Positions 39,033 to 51,860 are shown, numbered from the stretch's first letter. The stretch: 64,000 nucleotides of DNA from Prosapia bicincta (GCA_036971475.1 JBAIZL010000006.1:1888501-1952500); one strand, 5' to 3'. The notes: a model not told the origin generated them from the letters alone. Numbers and translations are program-made.

Positions 39033-42000
39033 TTAGTAGTACATTTCCCGTTCCACCCAGCCGCCTGGATGACGACGCATGTAGAACCGGCGGCACTCGT
39101 CGTATATGAAGATAACAATGGCGAAGGGTATGGCGGGCAGCCACCACTGCCAACGCACTGGGTACGTCTTCAGTACTTCGCTCATGCCGGGGCAGTAAGA
39201 CACGAAGCAGGCGCACAGAGTCTCGAACACTATGCCAAAGTTTAGCACCCAGTTATGCATACCTTGATGCAGTATCGAATTGTATCTGGTTTTACATATT
39301 ATCAAGTCAGCCCACTGCACGACGACGATGGCGATAAAGAAGGCAGTGTGACACGTATATTCTAGAACCTTCCTTCCTTCATAGGTCCACTCCTGGCCGT
39401 AGGAATCTTCTAGATCGTTTACCGCATTAGAATCCCAATATTTACGAATTCCAAACAGTTTATTTGGCAAGAATCCGCTTTGTGCCATTATAACAAAGTA
39501 AGAGAAAAACCCGGCGACTGCTTCAATGACTCCTATCTGGGTGTATGCAACGAATATTAGCTTCCGGTTGACTAGCTTATCCTTCAATGGGTTTCTGGGA
39601 TGTCTTCTCATGATGTCGGACTCAGGAGCTTCGTACGCGAGGGATATTGCGGGCCACATGTCAGTGCCGAGATCTATACACAGCACTGCAACCACCCCAA
39701 GGGGTAGTGGGATGCCGCTCACTATGAATGCAAGAAAGGGTGTGATTTCGGGAATATTAGAAGCCAGCGTATACGCTATCGATTTCTTCAAATTATCGAA
39801 TATTAATCTGCCTTCTTCCACTCCTGTAACAATCGAAGCAAAGTTGTCGTCCAACAGGATCATGTCGGCCGTTTGTTTGGACACGTCCGAACCGGTTATT
39901 CCCATGGCAATGCCGATGTCAGCTTTCTTCAGGGCGGGCGAGTCGTTCACGCCGTCTCCAGTGACAGCAACAATGGCGCCTAGCTTTTGGAAACCTTCCA
40001 CTATTTGCAGCTTCTGCGTGGGGGATGTTCTTGCGAATACAATTTCCCTGTGAGTTCTTAATATGTGTTCTAGCTCGTCCGCCGTCATGTCCCTCAGCCG
40101 CGAGCCTTGGACGACAATCGTGCTCGATTCCCTGGGATCTAGCGTCTCCACTGGTACGTTTAGGCGCTTAGCCATATCGTCCAGAGTTTCCGATCCTTCT
40201 GATATGATTCCTACTGCTTTCGCTATTGCTTTTGCTGTGATTGGATGATCTCCGGTCACCATGACCACCCTTATTCCGGCCGTTCTGCATTTAGCTACCG
40301 CGTCGGGAACTGCTGGTCGAGGCGGATCCAGTAACGACATTAATCCTAAGAAACTTAAATTATTTAATGGAAAGTTTGGTTTTTCACTGTTGAACTTGAA
40401 ACCCAATGGATATTCTTTTCCGAGATTTAACTGGCAAAACCCCAAAACTCGCTCTCCGAAGCTGCCAAGTTGTTCCAATATCAGTTCAAACTCTTCCCTG
40501 ATCCTGTCGTCTATATCCACTTCCGTATCGTCGATGCGTATTCTAGAGCAACGCTCCAAAATGCGTTCAGGAGCTCCTTTCATCACTAAAATATGTTGGT
40601 TTGAATCCGGCAGCACATGAATAGACACTTGGAACTTATCCGTAGAATTGAATGGTATTTCGCAGACTTTCCTGTGTCTCTTACGGAACTCCATGATGTT
40701 TCCTTCAGCTAGGGTAGAAAACTTCAATATGGCGGCTTCGGAAGCGTCTCCCATCACGTCCTTCTTCAGCACAGGCACGTTCTCATTGCCAGGGATGAAC
40801 TCTGCCCTGCTGCAAAGAGCGCCCGCCCGGAACAACTCCTTGTACTCCGAACACTCCCTGTTGGCAACACCACTGTCATGGAGACAATAATCCACGTCAA
40901 ATATATCCAGATTGTAGCTTATGTGAGTCACCGTCATCCGGTTCTGTGTTAGTGTTCCCGTTTTGTCTGAGCAAATGGTCGACGTAGAACCCAACGTTTC
41001 GACCGCCTCCAGATGCTTCACTAGGCAGTTCTTGGACGCCATTCGTTTGGCAGTTAAAGACAAACACACGGTAACTGTAGCACTCAATCCTTCTGGTACG
41101 TTCGCCACAATGATGCCAATCAGGAATATCACTGCGTCTAACCAATGGTAACCCAAAATAAAAGCCATACTGAAAAACGACACTCCCAGAAAAATAGCCC
41201 AACAAGAGATTAAATGCATAAAATGGTGTATCTCTTTGGAAATGGGCGTTTCTCCAGTTTTCAGTCCAGACGTTAGCCCCGCTATTCTGCCCATTACGGT
41301 ATGATCCCCAGTAAGTATCACCACTCCTTTGGCCGTTCCTTCGACTGCATTCGTTGAGAAGAACGCGAGGTTTTTAGTTTCCAAAGCTATATCGTTGGTG
41401 CAGTCAATGGATCTGCTTTGCGGTTCGGACTCACCAGTCAGGGAGGAGTTGTCCACCTTGAAGCCCTGGCACTCGATGATCCTTATATCCGCCGGTATCC
41501 TGTCGCCAAATTTAACATAAACAACGTCACCCATCACAAGTTCTGATGACAGTATGGTCTTTGTGACACCGTCCCTTATCACGTTAGCGTATTGTGGAAC
41601 CATATTTTTAAACGAATCCATAATTGCAGAACTCTTGGCTTCCTGGAAGTAGGCAAAGAGGCCGGTAAAAATACACACAAGACAAAGTACTATACCTAAA
41701 TATAAATTGTCCTTAGGGGCGTCGTCAGACACTCGTAAATGTTCTATAAAAAAAGCGACAAAACATAAAACAGCACCTATCCACAGTAAAATGGAAAAGC
41801 CTTCGAACAAGTGCTTGAGTAGGATTATCCAGGTAGGGGTGGTTTTCTCCGGTGTCAAAGCGTTCGGACCATCTCTGGCCAGGAAGTTCTTCGCCAACGT
41901 TGACGACAAGCCTTTCTCTGGATGCGTCTGATATCTTTTGTACAGTTCTTTCAGTGGTATTTTATGATCTTCTATTTCAATTTCTTGCTTAAGGTTCTCT

Positions 42001-42077
42001 AGCTTTTTCGTTCTGCTTTCCTCACGGGCTTTGTCCCTGTCAATCGCAAGGGACAACGTTGATACCATTACATCCAT
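39033..42077 (-). CDS. Na+/K+-ATPase alpha subunit, intronless divergent paralogue
   Basis: This single open frame of 1014 codons encodes a full-length P2C ATPase, the plasma-membrane pump exchanging 3 Na+ for 2 K+. Visible parts: TGES in the A domain (214-217), the phosphorylation motif DKTGT with Asp371, KGAPE (500-504) in the nucleotide domain, TGDGVND (706-712), PEG in M4 (Glu329), NIPEITPF in M5 (Glu777), CIDLGTD in M6 (Asp802, Asp806) and the family C-terminus ending in YY. All catalytic and cation-coordinating acids are present, so it should be active. The start (AAGATGG) has an in-frame stop just upstream. Departures from the usual sequence: Gln111 to Glu and Ala112 to His in the M1-M2 loop plus one inserted residue, Leu330 to Ser after PEG, Thr797 to Val, TDMV to TDMW, and Arg880 replaced by Asn. 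Most animal alpha genes have many introns, so this is probably an old retrocopy. A beta subunit partner is needed and not present here. Confidence 0.95.
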   Translation of the reverse strand: MDVMVSTLSLAIDRDKAREESRTKKLENLKQEIEIEDHKIPLKELYKRYQTHPEKGLSSTLAKNFLARDGPNALTPEKTTPTWIILLKHLFEGFSILLWIGAVLCFVAFFIEHLRVSDDAPKDNLYLGIVLCLVCIFTGLFAYFQEAKSSAIMDSFKNMVPQYANVIRDGVTKTILSSELVMGDVVYVKFGDRIPADIRIIECQGFKVDNSSLTGESEPQSRSIDCTNDIALETKNLAFFSTNAVEGTAKGVVILTGDHTVMGRIAGLTSGLKTGETPISKEIHHFMHLISCWAIFLGVSFFSMAFILGYHWLDAVIFLIGIIVANVPEGLSATVTVCLSLTAKRMASKNCLVKHLEAVETLGSTSTICSDKTGTLTQNRMTVTHISYNLDIFDVDYCLHDSGVANRECSEYKELFRAGALCSRAEFIPGNENVPVLKKDVMGDASEAAILKFSTLAEGNIMEFRKRHRKVCEIPFNSTDKFQVSIHVLPDSNQHILVMKGAPERILERCSRIRIDDTEVDIDDRIREEFELILEQLGSFGERVLGFCQLNLGKEYPLGFKFNSEKPNFPLNNLSFLGLMSLLDPPRPAVPDAVAKCRTAGIRVVMVTGDHPITAKAIAKAVGIISEGSETLDDMAKRLNVPVETLDPRESSTIVVQGSRLRDMTADELEHILRTHREIVFARTSPTQKLQIVEGFQKLGAIVAVTGDGVNDSPALKKADIGIAMGITGSDVSKQTADMILLDDNFASIVTGVEEGRLIFDNLKKSIAYTLASNIPEITPFLAFIVSGIPLPLGVVAVLCIDLGTDMWPAISLAYEAPESDIMRRHPRNPLKDKLVNRKLIFVAYTQIGVIEAVAGFFSYFVIMAQSGFLPNKLFGIRKYWDSNAVNDLEDSYGQEWTYEGRKVLEYTCHTAFFIAIVVVQWADLIICKTRYNSILHQGMHNWVLNFGIVFETLCACFVSYCPGMSEVLKTYPVRWQWWLPAIPFAIVIFIYDECRRFYMRRHPGGWVEREMYY

Positions 42078-42097
42078 CTTGAAGGTAAGTTAATGGT

Positions 42098-42130
42098 AAC
42101 TGAAGGACTATTTTAAAATGTTATAGTATA
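42098..42130 (-). promoter_or_regulatory. Possible core promoter of the ATPase gene
   Basis: On the minus strand TCAGTT (42103-42098), an initiator match, lies 24 nt before the ATG. TATACTATAA (42130-42121) starts about 29 bp before its A. The TATA match is weaker than at the CPAP3 gene. An alternative is a 5'-UTR intron ending at TTCAAG just before the ATG. Confidence 0.35.
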
Positions 42131-42568
42131 CAGGCTTCAAAAGTTTTCAAGGAATATAGTGCTTTTGTGCGCCATGGTGTGGCGAAATCAATACAAATAG
42201 AAAAAGGCGATCTTGTTATCAAGCAGGCTGTGGAATCTTTATTAATACTGACTTTCCCTTAAGCAATGTATATTGTGTCCACTAGACACGGACATCCACT
42301 ACAAAATAAAGACCCACACAAATACAACAGGAACTACCGGGTTTCTAACAGGACGACTGGAATATCACTTTTTATTTAGTAAGAGAAGCCTTTGGTATCA
42401 GCTTGAGTTGAGCCTTTCGTCAGATCACGGGCAACTTAAAGACTGCAAAGTTGTGAGGTGGATTCATCGTGAGTGGTCCCAAGGTCACAGCGCCACGCCT
42501 TCACAAAGCCACGTGGTGGCTGAGGCTGCGTCTTCCTGGAACACGCAAGTAAAAGCAACGTTATTCTC
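42131..42568. other. GC-richer upstream flank of the ATPase gene
   Basis: No recognised coding sequence. Its base composition differs from the surrounding AT-rich DNA, and it may hold old exon or regulatory sequence. Confidence 0.3.
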
Positions 42569-43313
42569 AACCCCATAACCACTAGCTTAACTCCATAACC
42601 ACTAACTTGACCCCACAAGCACTAGCTCAACTACAAAACCACTAGATTAACCCCATAACCACTAGCTCAACCCCATAACCACTAGCTTAACTCCATAACC
42701 ACTAGCTTGACCTCATTTCCACTAGCTTAACCACATAACTACTAGTTTAACCCCATAACCACTAGCTTAACCATAAAACCACTAGCTTAACCCCATAACC
42801 ACTAGAGTAACTCCATAACCACTAGCTTGACCCCATAACTACCAGCCTAAACCCATTGCTACTAGCTTAACCCCATAACCACCAGCCTAACCCCATAACT
42901 ATTACCTTAACCCTATAACCACTATCTTAACCACAAAACCACTAGCTTAACCCAAGAACCACTAGCTTAACCCCATAACCACTAGCTTAACACCATAACC
43001 ACTACCTTAACCCCATAACCACTATCTTAACCACAAAACCACTAGCTTAACCCCATAACTACTAGCTTAACACCATAGCCACTAGCTTGACACCATAAAT
43101 ACTAGCATAACCCCATAACCACTAGCTAAACTCAATAACCACTAGTTTAACCACAAAACCAATATCTTGGCCTCATAACCACTAGCTTAACCCCTTAACT
43201 ACTAGCTTGACCCCATAACCACTAGCCTAACCCCAAAACCTCTATGTTAAATCTATACCCACTAGCCTAACCCCATAACCACTACATTGACTCTATAGCT
43301 ACCATAGCCACTA
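42569..43313 (+). repeat. 20-bp minisatellite, about 37 units
   Basis: Unit ATAACCACTAGCTTAACCCC with many point variants, becoming irregular at the right end. It starts about 490 bp upstream of the ATPase start codon. Confidence 0.93.
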
Positions 43314-44614
43314 ATTTTCTATATGCCTTCAAGTTATAAAAGCCCCTTATAATCTTCCTCGTTAACTTACTTCAGAAAGGCAGTTTCTATGACCTATAAT
43401 ATATAGATTTGTTCACAAGTCATACTTTATTTCTATACTAACAATCACAAATTGTATAGTCAAGAAAAGAATACTATTTATTTCTATTACAATAGTAATC
43501 TAAATGTACATGTATTTTATCTTTTATTTTCAAATTATCGAGTAATATGCAGAATTACAAGAAATTTTGGCCAAATTTGTTTATAAACTATTTTTGAAAA
43601 TATTCGATTTGTATTAATTAATATCTGTAATTTTTCATATTCTGCATTTTGAAATAAAACCAAGGTACTGAAAACTTTTCTCGCCTTTAATAACAAATCT
43701 TTTATTTCATAATACATTTTTCGTTTATAGTCACGTTTTAAGAAACGCTACTGACAAATGTCAACTCTCTACCATTTATAATGTAGCTGAGAACGATCTT
43801 CAAATAAGTTTTTCGTTAAATTTTTAAACTGATTTTTCCCTTATTATCAAATTTTGGAAATTGTTTTCCTCCTGTTTTTAAAATTTCAAGTATTAAGTTT
43901 TCTTGTTTAATTTAACTTCTGTTTTAGTTTATATTTTTAAAACGGTGTTTGGCCTATAGTATCAAAACTTTCAAACCCCTTTACCTTCTGTAAGCAACAG
44001 AGGTATTGACAATTCTACAGGTCCTTATTTTGTCGTGGAAGATGAATCAGTTAGGACATCTTTTATGGACACGGATTCCATTACTACAATATCTACAATA
44101 CTAAAGTCGTGTAGTAATACATTTCAGGCCGGTAGAAGCAGTTTAAATGGAAATCAAGTTTACAGGAATTTTCTACAAACAATAAAACCGAATAGTCTTA
44201 TTCTGAATTCATTGTTAGTTGTGTTATGTTTAGGTTGAATGTTCCTAAAACTGACTTGGACATTTAGGCGTTGACATGTTTTCGTGGTTCGCAGAACCTC
44301 CGACCGGACGCATTGCGTAGGCTACACAATGGCGACCTTGCTTCCAACACTTGATTAACACGAGCTTTTCCAGTAATAACAACCGGAGTATTTGGTCCAA
44401 CCATCGATCGAGCCACACCCAATGTCTTGTCACAACATTTGCTAATCAATAACAAAGCTATGCTGTGATGCACGGAAACGTGGGCATTGTGGTGGAGACA
44501 GGTTGAAAAATTACTGTGGTTGCTTCACCATTTCCTTGTCCCTGCTATTCCTTCACGCCTTATAATGGTTTTAAAGAATTTAAGATATTCTAAATTTGTT
44601 GTGGAAAAGTTGGC
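43314..44614. other. Non-coding, nothing firmly recognised
   Basis: AT-rich except for a GC-richer patch at about 44260-44480. Overlapping minus-strand frames there share no recognisable domain. Confidence 0.4.
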
Positions 44615-45620
44615 AATTTTGTAGAATATATGTAGCCGACTTTAATCTACATATTTCACTAGATGTACTTTAAAAAATAAGACAACGTGTATTATATGTT
44701 CTATTATATATGTATAAATGTCATAAACAATAAATAGTAGTTGAGTTTTAAATATACAAACATAGCCTACTCCTACGAACACAGATAAACTCTGTGGCTT
44801 AACACAATGTTTATGTAATAAAATATATCGGTATTATATTGATAAATAAGTATTTTACAGATCAGAAACAAACTATCCGCGAAGGGTAGGACTGTGCGAG
44901 TTTCAAATTATGTTTATTTAACAATGTAACTCATATAGGCGAGATTCAAGTGGAATTTTCGTCATTGTATGGAATATATGCTGCCAACTCAAATTTGTAT
45001 TGGATCTACTTATTCTACATATAAATGCATTACGAAAAAAATTATTTAAATATCATAAACTATAAATAGTAGTTGATTTTGAATAAATACAAACATAACC
45101 AACAATTACGAATACAGGTAGCCTAAACTATATATCTTAACACATTGTTTATGTAATGTAATAGAACTGTAATCAGTGTTTCGTTAAAACAATAAATACC
45201 TATTTTATAGCCCAGAAACAAAGTATCCGGCAAGGGTAGGACTTTCCTAGTTTCAAATTATGTTTATTTAACAATGTAACTCATTTAGGCTAGATTCATG
45301 TCGAAGTTTGGTAATAGTATAGAATATATATTCTGCAACCTCTAAATTGTATTAGATCTACATATTCTACTTATAAATGTATTAGAAATAAAAAAAAGTT
45401 ATTTAAATTTCATAAACTAGAAATAGTAGTTGGATTTGAAAAACATAACCTACAATTAAGAATACAGGGGAACTTTATGATTTAACACAATATTTTTGTA
45501 ATAAAATACATCAGTATTAAGTATTTCATTAAATTACTAAATAAGTATTTTATAGATCAGAAAAGTAGTATCCGGCAACGGTAAGACTTTGTTAGTTTCA
45601 AATTTGGTTTAATTAACTGT
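44615..45620 (+). repeat. ~347-bp tandem repeat, three units plus a stray partial
   Basis: Landmark TAGAATATAT/TGGAATATAT with GCCRAC recurs at about 44622, 44969 and 45318. Each unit carries ATAAATAGTAGTTG and CAAACATA, then TATCCGCGAAGGGTAGGAC or a variant. A partial fourth unit at about 45893-46030 is separated by about 270 bp of unrelated sequence. Confidence 0.85.
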
Positions 45621-46074
45621 TAAAATTTACATTGGGCACCACCATAAGAAAACGTATAAAAGTGTTCAAAAAAATATCTTAAGATCATATCCATAAGAAT
45701 AATTTTTGTCACACGGAAAGGTTTTCTTATCAAATTAAAGGTGGGTAAAAAATTCAGTGCAGAGTAGTAAGAAGTATCAACGGCGCGCCGTACTACATAT
45801 ATTTAAATATACCTATAAAGTCTCCAGTTAGGATAAATTTGGTTGTAATTTTATACATAACTACAGGCTACACATATGTCGAAATTTGGTATTTGTATAG
45901 AATATATACCACCAACTCAAGTTTGTGTTAGATTTATATATTCTACTTCCAAATAGATTACAAACACAATGTATTTAAATATAGTAAAGCAGATATAGTA
46001 GTTGATTTTAAACAAGTAAGATTAACTTAAAACTGTTACAGTAAATTACTACTGAGGTTCACAAAGAAAAAAAT

Positions 46075-46475
46075 TATTTTAGTTACCCTAGAGCACTATT
46101 TATAATAATGTGTGGTAGCCATGGTGACAGTTTAAGGTTGTGCAATGGAGGTTTCGAGGATAACCAGAAGGGGGGTTGAAATTCATATACTTCTTTTAGA
46201 AGTAGATTTTCTAGGTATTGGAAAGTTGGCGCAGCGCCAAGACTTTGAACATGAATATTATAAGTTCGAATTCGGCTGGACCCCACTAATTTTATAATTT
46301 AATTATTGAAAATATTTGTGGAAATTGTAATATAATCAATTGTCATCAGCTATTAGTTATAAAAAAATGTATTTGAAGATTATTGGATGAATAAAGTCGT
46401 ATATTATTAACGACTTAAAATTTGTACAAAATATATATCAAGAGAGTGTGAATAATAGACGGAATTTAAAAATTC
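46075..46475 (+). repeat. (TA)n-associated repeat family, type B 3' part with tRNA-like boxes
   Basis: Begins within GTTACCCTAGAGCACT, includes GGTAGCCATGGTGACAG, A-box-like TGGCGCAGCG (46227-46236) and B-box-like AGTTCGAATTC (46263-46273), then the terminal AGAGAGTGTGAATAATAGAC. The box spacing suits an RNA polymerase III promoter. It faces a second copy (46965-47400) in inverted orientation. Confidence 0.75.
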
Positions 46476-46964
46476 AAATATGAACTAATAGACTGTTTAT
46501 TAAGTATTTATTTTTTGACTCATACTTGATACACCACCGCATGATTTTCGATTAATATTTCCCTCTATCCTATTTAATTATGTTTATTCAGATATCAAAG
46601 TTCTACTTCCATATTTATATGATTTCTTCAAACAATCTTCGTTTACAAACAAATTAAAACTTTATTATTAGTGTCAAAATAGAAACTCGCTTAGAAGAAA
46701 ACGTTTAAGCCAATTAATTAGGTCCAAAAATACCATTTTAAGTTGAATTTGTGTGACTGTTTACTTTATTCCAAGCAATTACCAGAGAAAATATTCTGAC
46801 GATTCGTGTTAGCGTCTGGTGAGGAACATTAGCGTCACCTTAAATATTCAGAACAAATTTCGTGAAACCTGACTGAAAATAACTCTAGCGAATTTTAAAA
46901 GTCTGTAAAATTGAAAAGTTACATCAGGTCGATTACAACACAAAACAGTTTTCAAAGAACGGTT

Positions 46965-47400
46965 TTTTAATCTTATTAAATTCCTTCTATTAGCTCACAC
47001 TCTCCTGCTTTATATCTTGTACAAATTTTCAATCTTTAATAAAATACGTTTTTATTCATTCAATCAAGTTCAAATATATTTTTTGTAAACCTATAGTGGA
47101 TGACAATTGATGTTAATAAATTTTTTTCAAATATTCATTCAATAATTAAATTTATATTCATTCAATATTATAAAAATTTAGAGGTCTTTCCGGATTCGAA
47201 CTATGAATCTTAATGTTCAAATTCTAGCGATTTTTGGCACTGCGCCAACTATCCAACACCAAGAAATGAATTTCTCAAAGACGGATATGAGTATTTTTCC
47301 CCGTCTGGTTGGTGTCGAAACTTCCATTGTACAACCTTAATCTGTTGCCATGGTTACCACAAAATATTATAAATAATGCTGTAAGCTTAAAAATGAATGA
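46965..47400 (-). repeat. (TA)n-associated repeat family, type B, inverted copy
   Basis: Minus-strand copy. Terminal CTATTAGCTCACACTCTC, B-box AGTTCGAATCC (47202-47192, minus strand) and A-box TTGGCGCAGTGC (47248-47237). It has the best-preserved tRNA-like pair of the three. It forms a large inverted repeat with 46075-46475. Confidence 0.75.
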
Positions 47401-48099
47401 AACGAATAAAAAAAACAAAAAAAACTGCAAATTAGCAGACAATGATAAAATGTTTCTTTCTTGAACTCAGTATTAATTTACCTTTTAAAAACATTTTGTG
47501 TTACTTGTTTATTTTCTATTTTTATGAAATAAAAAGAACTATTAGACTTACAAATTTATGATACTACTAACTGTTGAACACAAATGATGATCGAGGCATG
47601 TAATATAGTTTCGTTAAGTAATAATATAATTTCCGGAGTGAAATTATTGTATTAAGGCTTTCATCAAACGAAACGAAAAATTACAGAACAATTTTGATTT
47701 TAAGACTGTGAGTGGGAGATCAGATATTTGAACTATCAAAAAGTACATAAACTACGAAAACAAAAATAAAACAGAACAATATTTCTGACTAGTAAAATCA
47801 GAACTTATATGTTTGACATTAAGATAAGTTTCAGGTTATTGTAGTAATGTAAACTGTAACTCTAATAGAAAATATTTCACCTCACGGATATTTAGAAATA
47901 AATTTTACACTCAATTAGGTTAAAAAGAAGTTCTTGTTAGTGTAGAAAAAAGAATACGAATGGGTACGTTGAAGTATACTAGTTGTGAAGAGGCGTAACG
48001 CTTCTCTGGTATTACGTTTAGGAGATAGCTATTACCTACTCTCTACTGGGTGCATATAGAACGATGTACTTATACAAGTAATATAAACAAAAAAATTTA
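47401..48099. other. AT-rich non-coding DNA
   Basis: Nothing recognised. Confidence 0.4.
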
Positions 48100-48530
48100 A
48101 AGTCAATTCCTACCTAGGTCAACAAGGAAACAATTTAATTTTAGTTACTTTTTGTTAAATATTAATAATTAATATAAATAAAGTAATATAACCTATGCTT
48201 TGAAACAGCTGTTCTACCACATAACCTATAACATAAAATCAGCTGTTGTATAAAATCATATGTTATCATTTATTTTAAACAAATGGGATGAAATAACTAT
48301 ATTGCATAACTTGCCCATTTGTGAAAGGTTTTTCTCCCATATAAAACTCAAAATATTTTTTAAAATTTAATTATCTATTTAAAATTGGAAAACGTTTTAT
48401 CCACTACAAGTTAAAATAAGTGCATTACTTGTGTGAATGAATACAAATTATTTTATTACCGATCGAAAATTTAGACAATATATATATATTTGTATATATA
48501 AAAGGAGGGTGTGAACTAATAGAAGGAGAT
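48100..48530 (+). repeat. (TA)n-associated repeat family, type A copy
   Basis: Starts CAATTCCTACCTAGGTCAAC, has paired CAGCTG boxes and TTGTGAAAGGTTTTTCTCCC, a short (TA)n and the terminal AGGGTGTGAACTAATAGAAG. Confidence 0.8.
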
Positions 48531-49220
48531 AAATAATACATTGTTTTTATAGTGATAAGCATTTGTAAAATAATAATTGGGCTAAGTCAGGGAGTTATCT
48601 CCCTTACAATTCAGCGGGTTGAGATAAGCTATTACTTTAGTGGGCAAAGTCGATCTTTGTCAGCATCCATACTCTAACGGTATGTTGAAAAATTATGACT
48701 TCGCGACCTATGAAAAACTATTAAAAACATTTAAAACCTATCATCTAAAGGTTTAAATAGCTTCGGAAATGAATTAACTATAAATTAAAGTATGCGGAAT
48801 CAAAGATAAAAAACAATGAGTTATAAATGCAATCTCTGAAAATGACCACCCGCATTTAAACGAAAGGTAAGTTCTACTATAGACGAATGTAAACCTGTTG
48901 TATAGACTATATTAAACAGTATACAAATAATAATTATAATTTTGTATTTTTTTTGTGGCCAGGTTTATATTGACCGCAAAAATTTACATTTTACATATCC
49001 AAAATGTCACTATTTAATATATTACCGATTGTAACACCAGGTAAGTTCGGAAATATTAGCTTCACAAGTTTTTCAGAATTATCGAATACGAAAAGAAAAT
49101 GCTGACGAATTTAAGACAACTCTAAGGCCAATTGAAATTTCAACGCATGGTGGAATTCCCATCACACAATTAGCTGTACATTTAATTCAATAGCCACAAT
49201 TACTGCTAAACCCAAGTCTG
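48531..49220. other. AT-rich non-coding DNA
   Basis: Nothing recognised. Confidence 0.4.
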
Positions 49221-50118
49221 TACCTATAGACCTCCCATCACCTACTGACCTCCCTATACCTATTGACCTCCCTGTACCTATTGACCTCCCTGTACCTATT
49301 GACCTCCCTGTACCTATTGACCTCCCTTTACCTATTGACCTCCCTGTACCTGTTGACCTCCCTGTACCTATTGACTTCCCTGTACCTATTGACCTCCCTA
49401 TACCTATTGACCTCCCTGTACCTATTGACCTCCCTGTACCTATTGACCTCCCTGTACCTATTGATCTCCCTGTACCTATTGACCTCCCTGTACCTATTGA
49501 CCTCCCTGTACTTATTGACCTCCCTGTACCTATTGACCTCCCTGTACCTATTGACCTCCCTGTACCTATTGACCTCCCTATACCTATTTACCTCCCTGTA
49601 CCTATTTACCTCCCTGTACCTATTTACCTCCCTGTACCTATTGACCTCCCTGTACCTATTGACCTCCCTGTACCTATTGACCTCCCTGTACCTATTGACT
49701 TCCCTGTACCTATTGACCTCCCTGTACCTATTGACCTCCCTATACCTATTTACCTCCCTGTACCTATTTACCTCCCTGTACCTATTGACCTCCCTGTACC
49801 TATTGACCTCCCTGTACCTATTGACCTCCCTGTACCTATTGACCTCCCTATACCTATTTACCTCCCTGTACCTATTGACCTCCCTGTACCTATTGACCTC
49901 CCTGTACCTATTGACCTCCCTGTACCTATTGACCTCCCTGTACCTATTGACCTCCCTGTACCTATTGACCTCCCTGTACCTATTGACCTCCCTGTACCTA
50001 TTGACCTCCCTGTACCTATTGACCTCCCTGTACCTATTGACCTCCCTGTACCTATTGACCTCCCTGTACCTATTGACCTCCCTGAACCTATTGACCTCCC
50101 TGTACCTATTGACCTCCT
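49221..50118 (+). repeat. 18-bp minisatellite, about 50 units
   Basis: Unit CCTATTGACCTCCCTGTA. Because 18 is a multiple of three it holds open a long frame of repeated TSLYLL, which has no sign of being a protein gene. Sub-patches of TTTACC variants show block amplification. Confidence 0.96.
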
Positions 50119-50671
50119 ATCAACACATAGACCATTTTAGCTAAAATAAAAGAGTAGATAAATAGTTTTTGAATTTCATAAAATGACAGGCGATTTCAAG
50201 AGTAAAAATATTGGGGAAAACGTTGTGAAATACAATATTGTAAACAAATTGAAGGATTATTAAAATGTTAATTTCAAGGACTGCGTCCAGTTGACTTTTA
50301 AATATATGCTAATCCACTCAGCCCTTTCCTTTTCTAGCGGAATATAACTTTAAACGCACGGCGATATTCAAATTGAATCGTTCATGAAAATAATAAATTT
50401 TGTGTTGGTTTTAAAACGAACATTAACACACCAGTTGATTAAATCGTTCAATATTAAATATTGTCATTGCTTAAAATACGGAAGTTACTTGATAATTACT
50501 TAATAGTTTTAATAACACAGATCGAAGAGTAGCTATCTTCATTTGTTCCATATCGCGTTGACATTTGTCATCCCTGTGGCGCCATTCGGACGTCCCGGCG
50601 TCTCAGGGAGGTGGCGCCGTCAGTATTGACTTCTCTGAAGCTGTGAAAAACTGGGCCACAATCGGAAACCG
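50119..50671. other. Flank of a possible first exon, GC-richer from about 50540
   Basis: AT-rich to about 50540, then a CpG-containing block with GGCGCC twice and an initiator-like GTCAGTATTG at about 50619-50628. It is a candidate TATA-less promoter for the exon at 50672. Confidence 0.35.
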
Positions 50672-50734
50672 ATGGCAACAAAAATTCATCTGTGCGCGCT
50701 ATCTATTTGCGGCTTGTTTGCTGTGTGTTGTGAG
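50672..50734 (+). CDS. Possible signal-peptide first exon of an unidentified secreted protein
   Basis: ATG in good context (ACCGATGGC) opens 21 codons, MATKIHLCALSICGLFAVCC then E, ending at a strong donor GAG followed by GTGAGC (phase 0). The peptide has the n-region/hydrophobic-core form of a secretory signal. The local rise in GC fits an exon or promoter in this AT-rich sequence. No partner exon is recognised to the right within the window, so any remaining exons would lie beyond a long intron or outside. The protein is unknown. A chance open frame cannot be excluded. Confidence 0.4.
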
Positions 50735-51355
<621 letters not shown>

Positions 51356-51427
51356 AGTATGTTTTCTTGTGTATTAATAAAGAACGAAAGTCTGAATACA
51401 AATACAAGAATTATAATTGAATTTACA

Positions 51428-51472
51428 ATTCAAAGCTTTTCGTTGGCTAACAGTACCAACATCATCAGGAAT
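51428..51472 (-). ncRNA. Hammerhead-ribozyme-like motif, complete (hairpin a)
   Basis: Minus strand: ATTC, CTGATGA, T, GTTGG-TACTGTTAG-CCAAC, GAA, AAGCTT, T, GAAT. Stem I is 4 bp, stem II is perfect, stem III is the palindrome AAGCTT, and the site is U followed by U. The right arm of this hairpin lacks the core. Confidence 0.6.
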
Positions 51473-51526
51473 ATTAAACAATTGTTTAACAATTATAATT
51501 CTTGTATTTGTATTTAGACTTTTGTT

Positions 51527-51585
<59 letters not shown>

Positions 51586-51651
51586 GTTTTCTTGCATAAT
51601 AATCAAAAACATCTAAGGTGATTAAAATACAATAATTATGTATTAATTTAT

Positions 51652-51696
51652 ATTCATAGTTTTTCGTTGATAAACAGTACCAACATCATCAGGAAT
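51652..51696 (-). ncRNA. Hammerhead-like motif (hairpin b, left arm)
   Basis: Core CTGATGA/GAA and stem I (ATTC/GAAT) are kept and stem II has one wobble. The stem III segment AAACTA is not self-complementary and the UH rule fails. The mirror motif at 51750-51794 (plus strand) keeps its flanks but has CTGCTGA. Probably neither is active alone. Confidence 0.45.
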
Positions 51697-51860
51697 AAAT
51701 ATTACAATAATACAAGATATAAAACATATGTAACATTATTGTATTATTCATTCCTGCTGATGTTGGTACTGTTTATCAACGAAAAACTTTGAATATACAT
51801 TAATACATAATTATTGTATTTTAATCACCTTAGTTGTTTTTGATTATTATGGAAGAAAAC

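Noticed and set aside
39526..41931. Plus-strand and other-frame open reading frames over the ATPase gene
   Set aside because: They are antisense or shifted shadows of a strongly conserved minus-strand coding sequence.
42569..43313. Telomere-like TTAACCCC repeat
   Set aside because: The period is 20 bp and the unit is ACCACTAGCTTAACCCCATA; insect telomeric TTAGG/CCTAA is absent.
44245..44473. Overlapping minus-strand frames in a GC-richer patch
   Set aside because: Two frames are open over the same bases and neither shows a known domain.
49263..50144. 293-codon TSLYLL-repeat frame as a structural protein
   Set aside because: It is produced by an 18-bp minisatellite with no signal peptide, splice signals or non-repeat domain.
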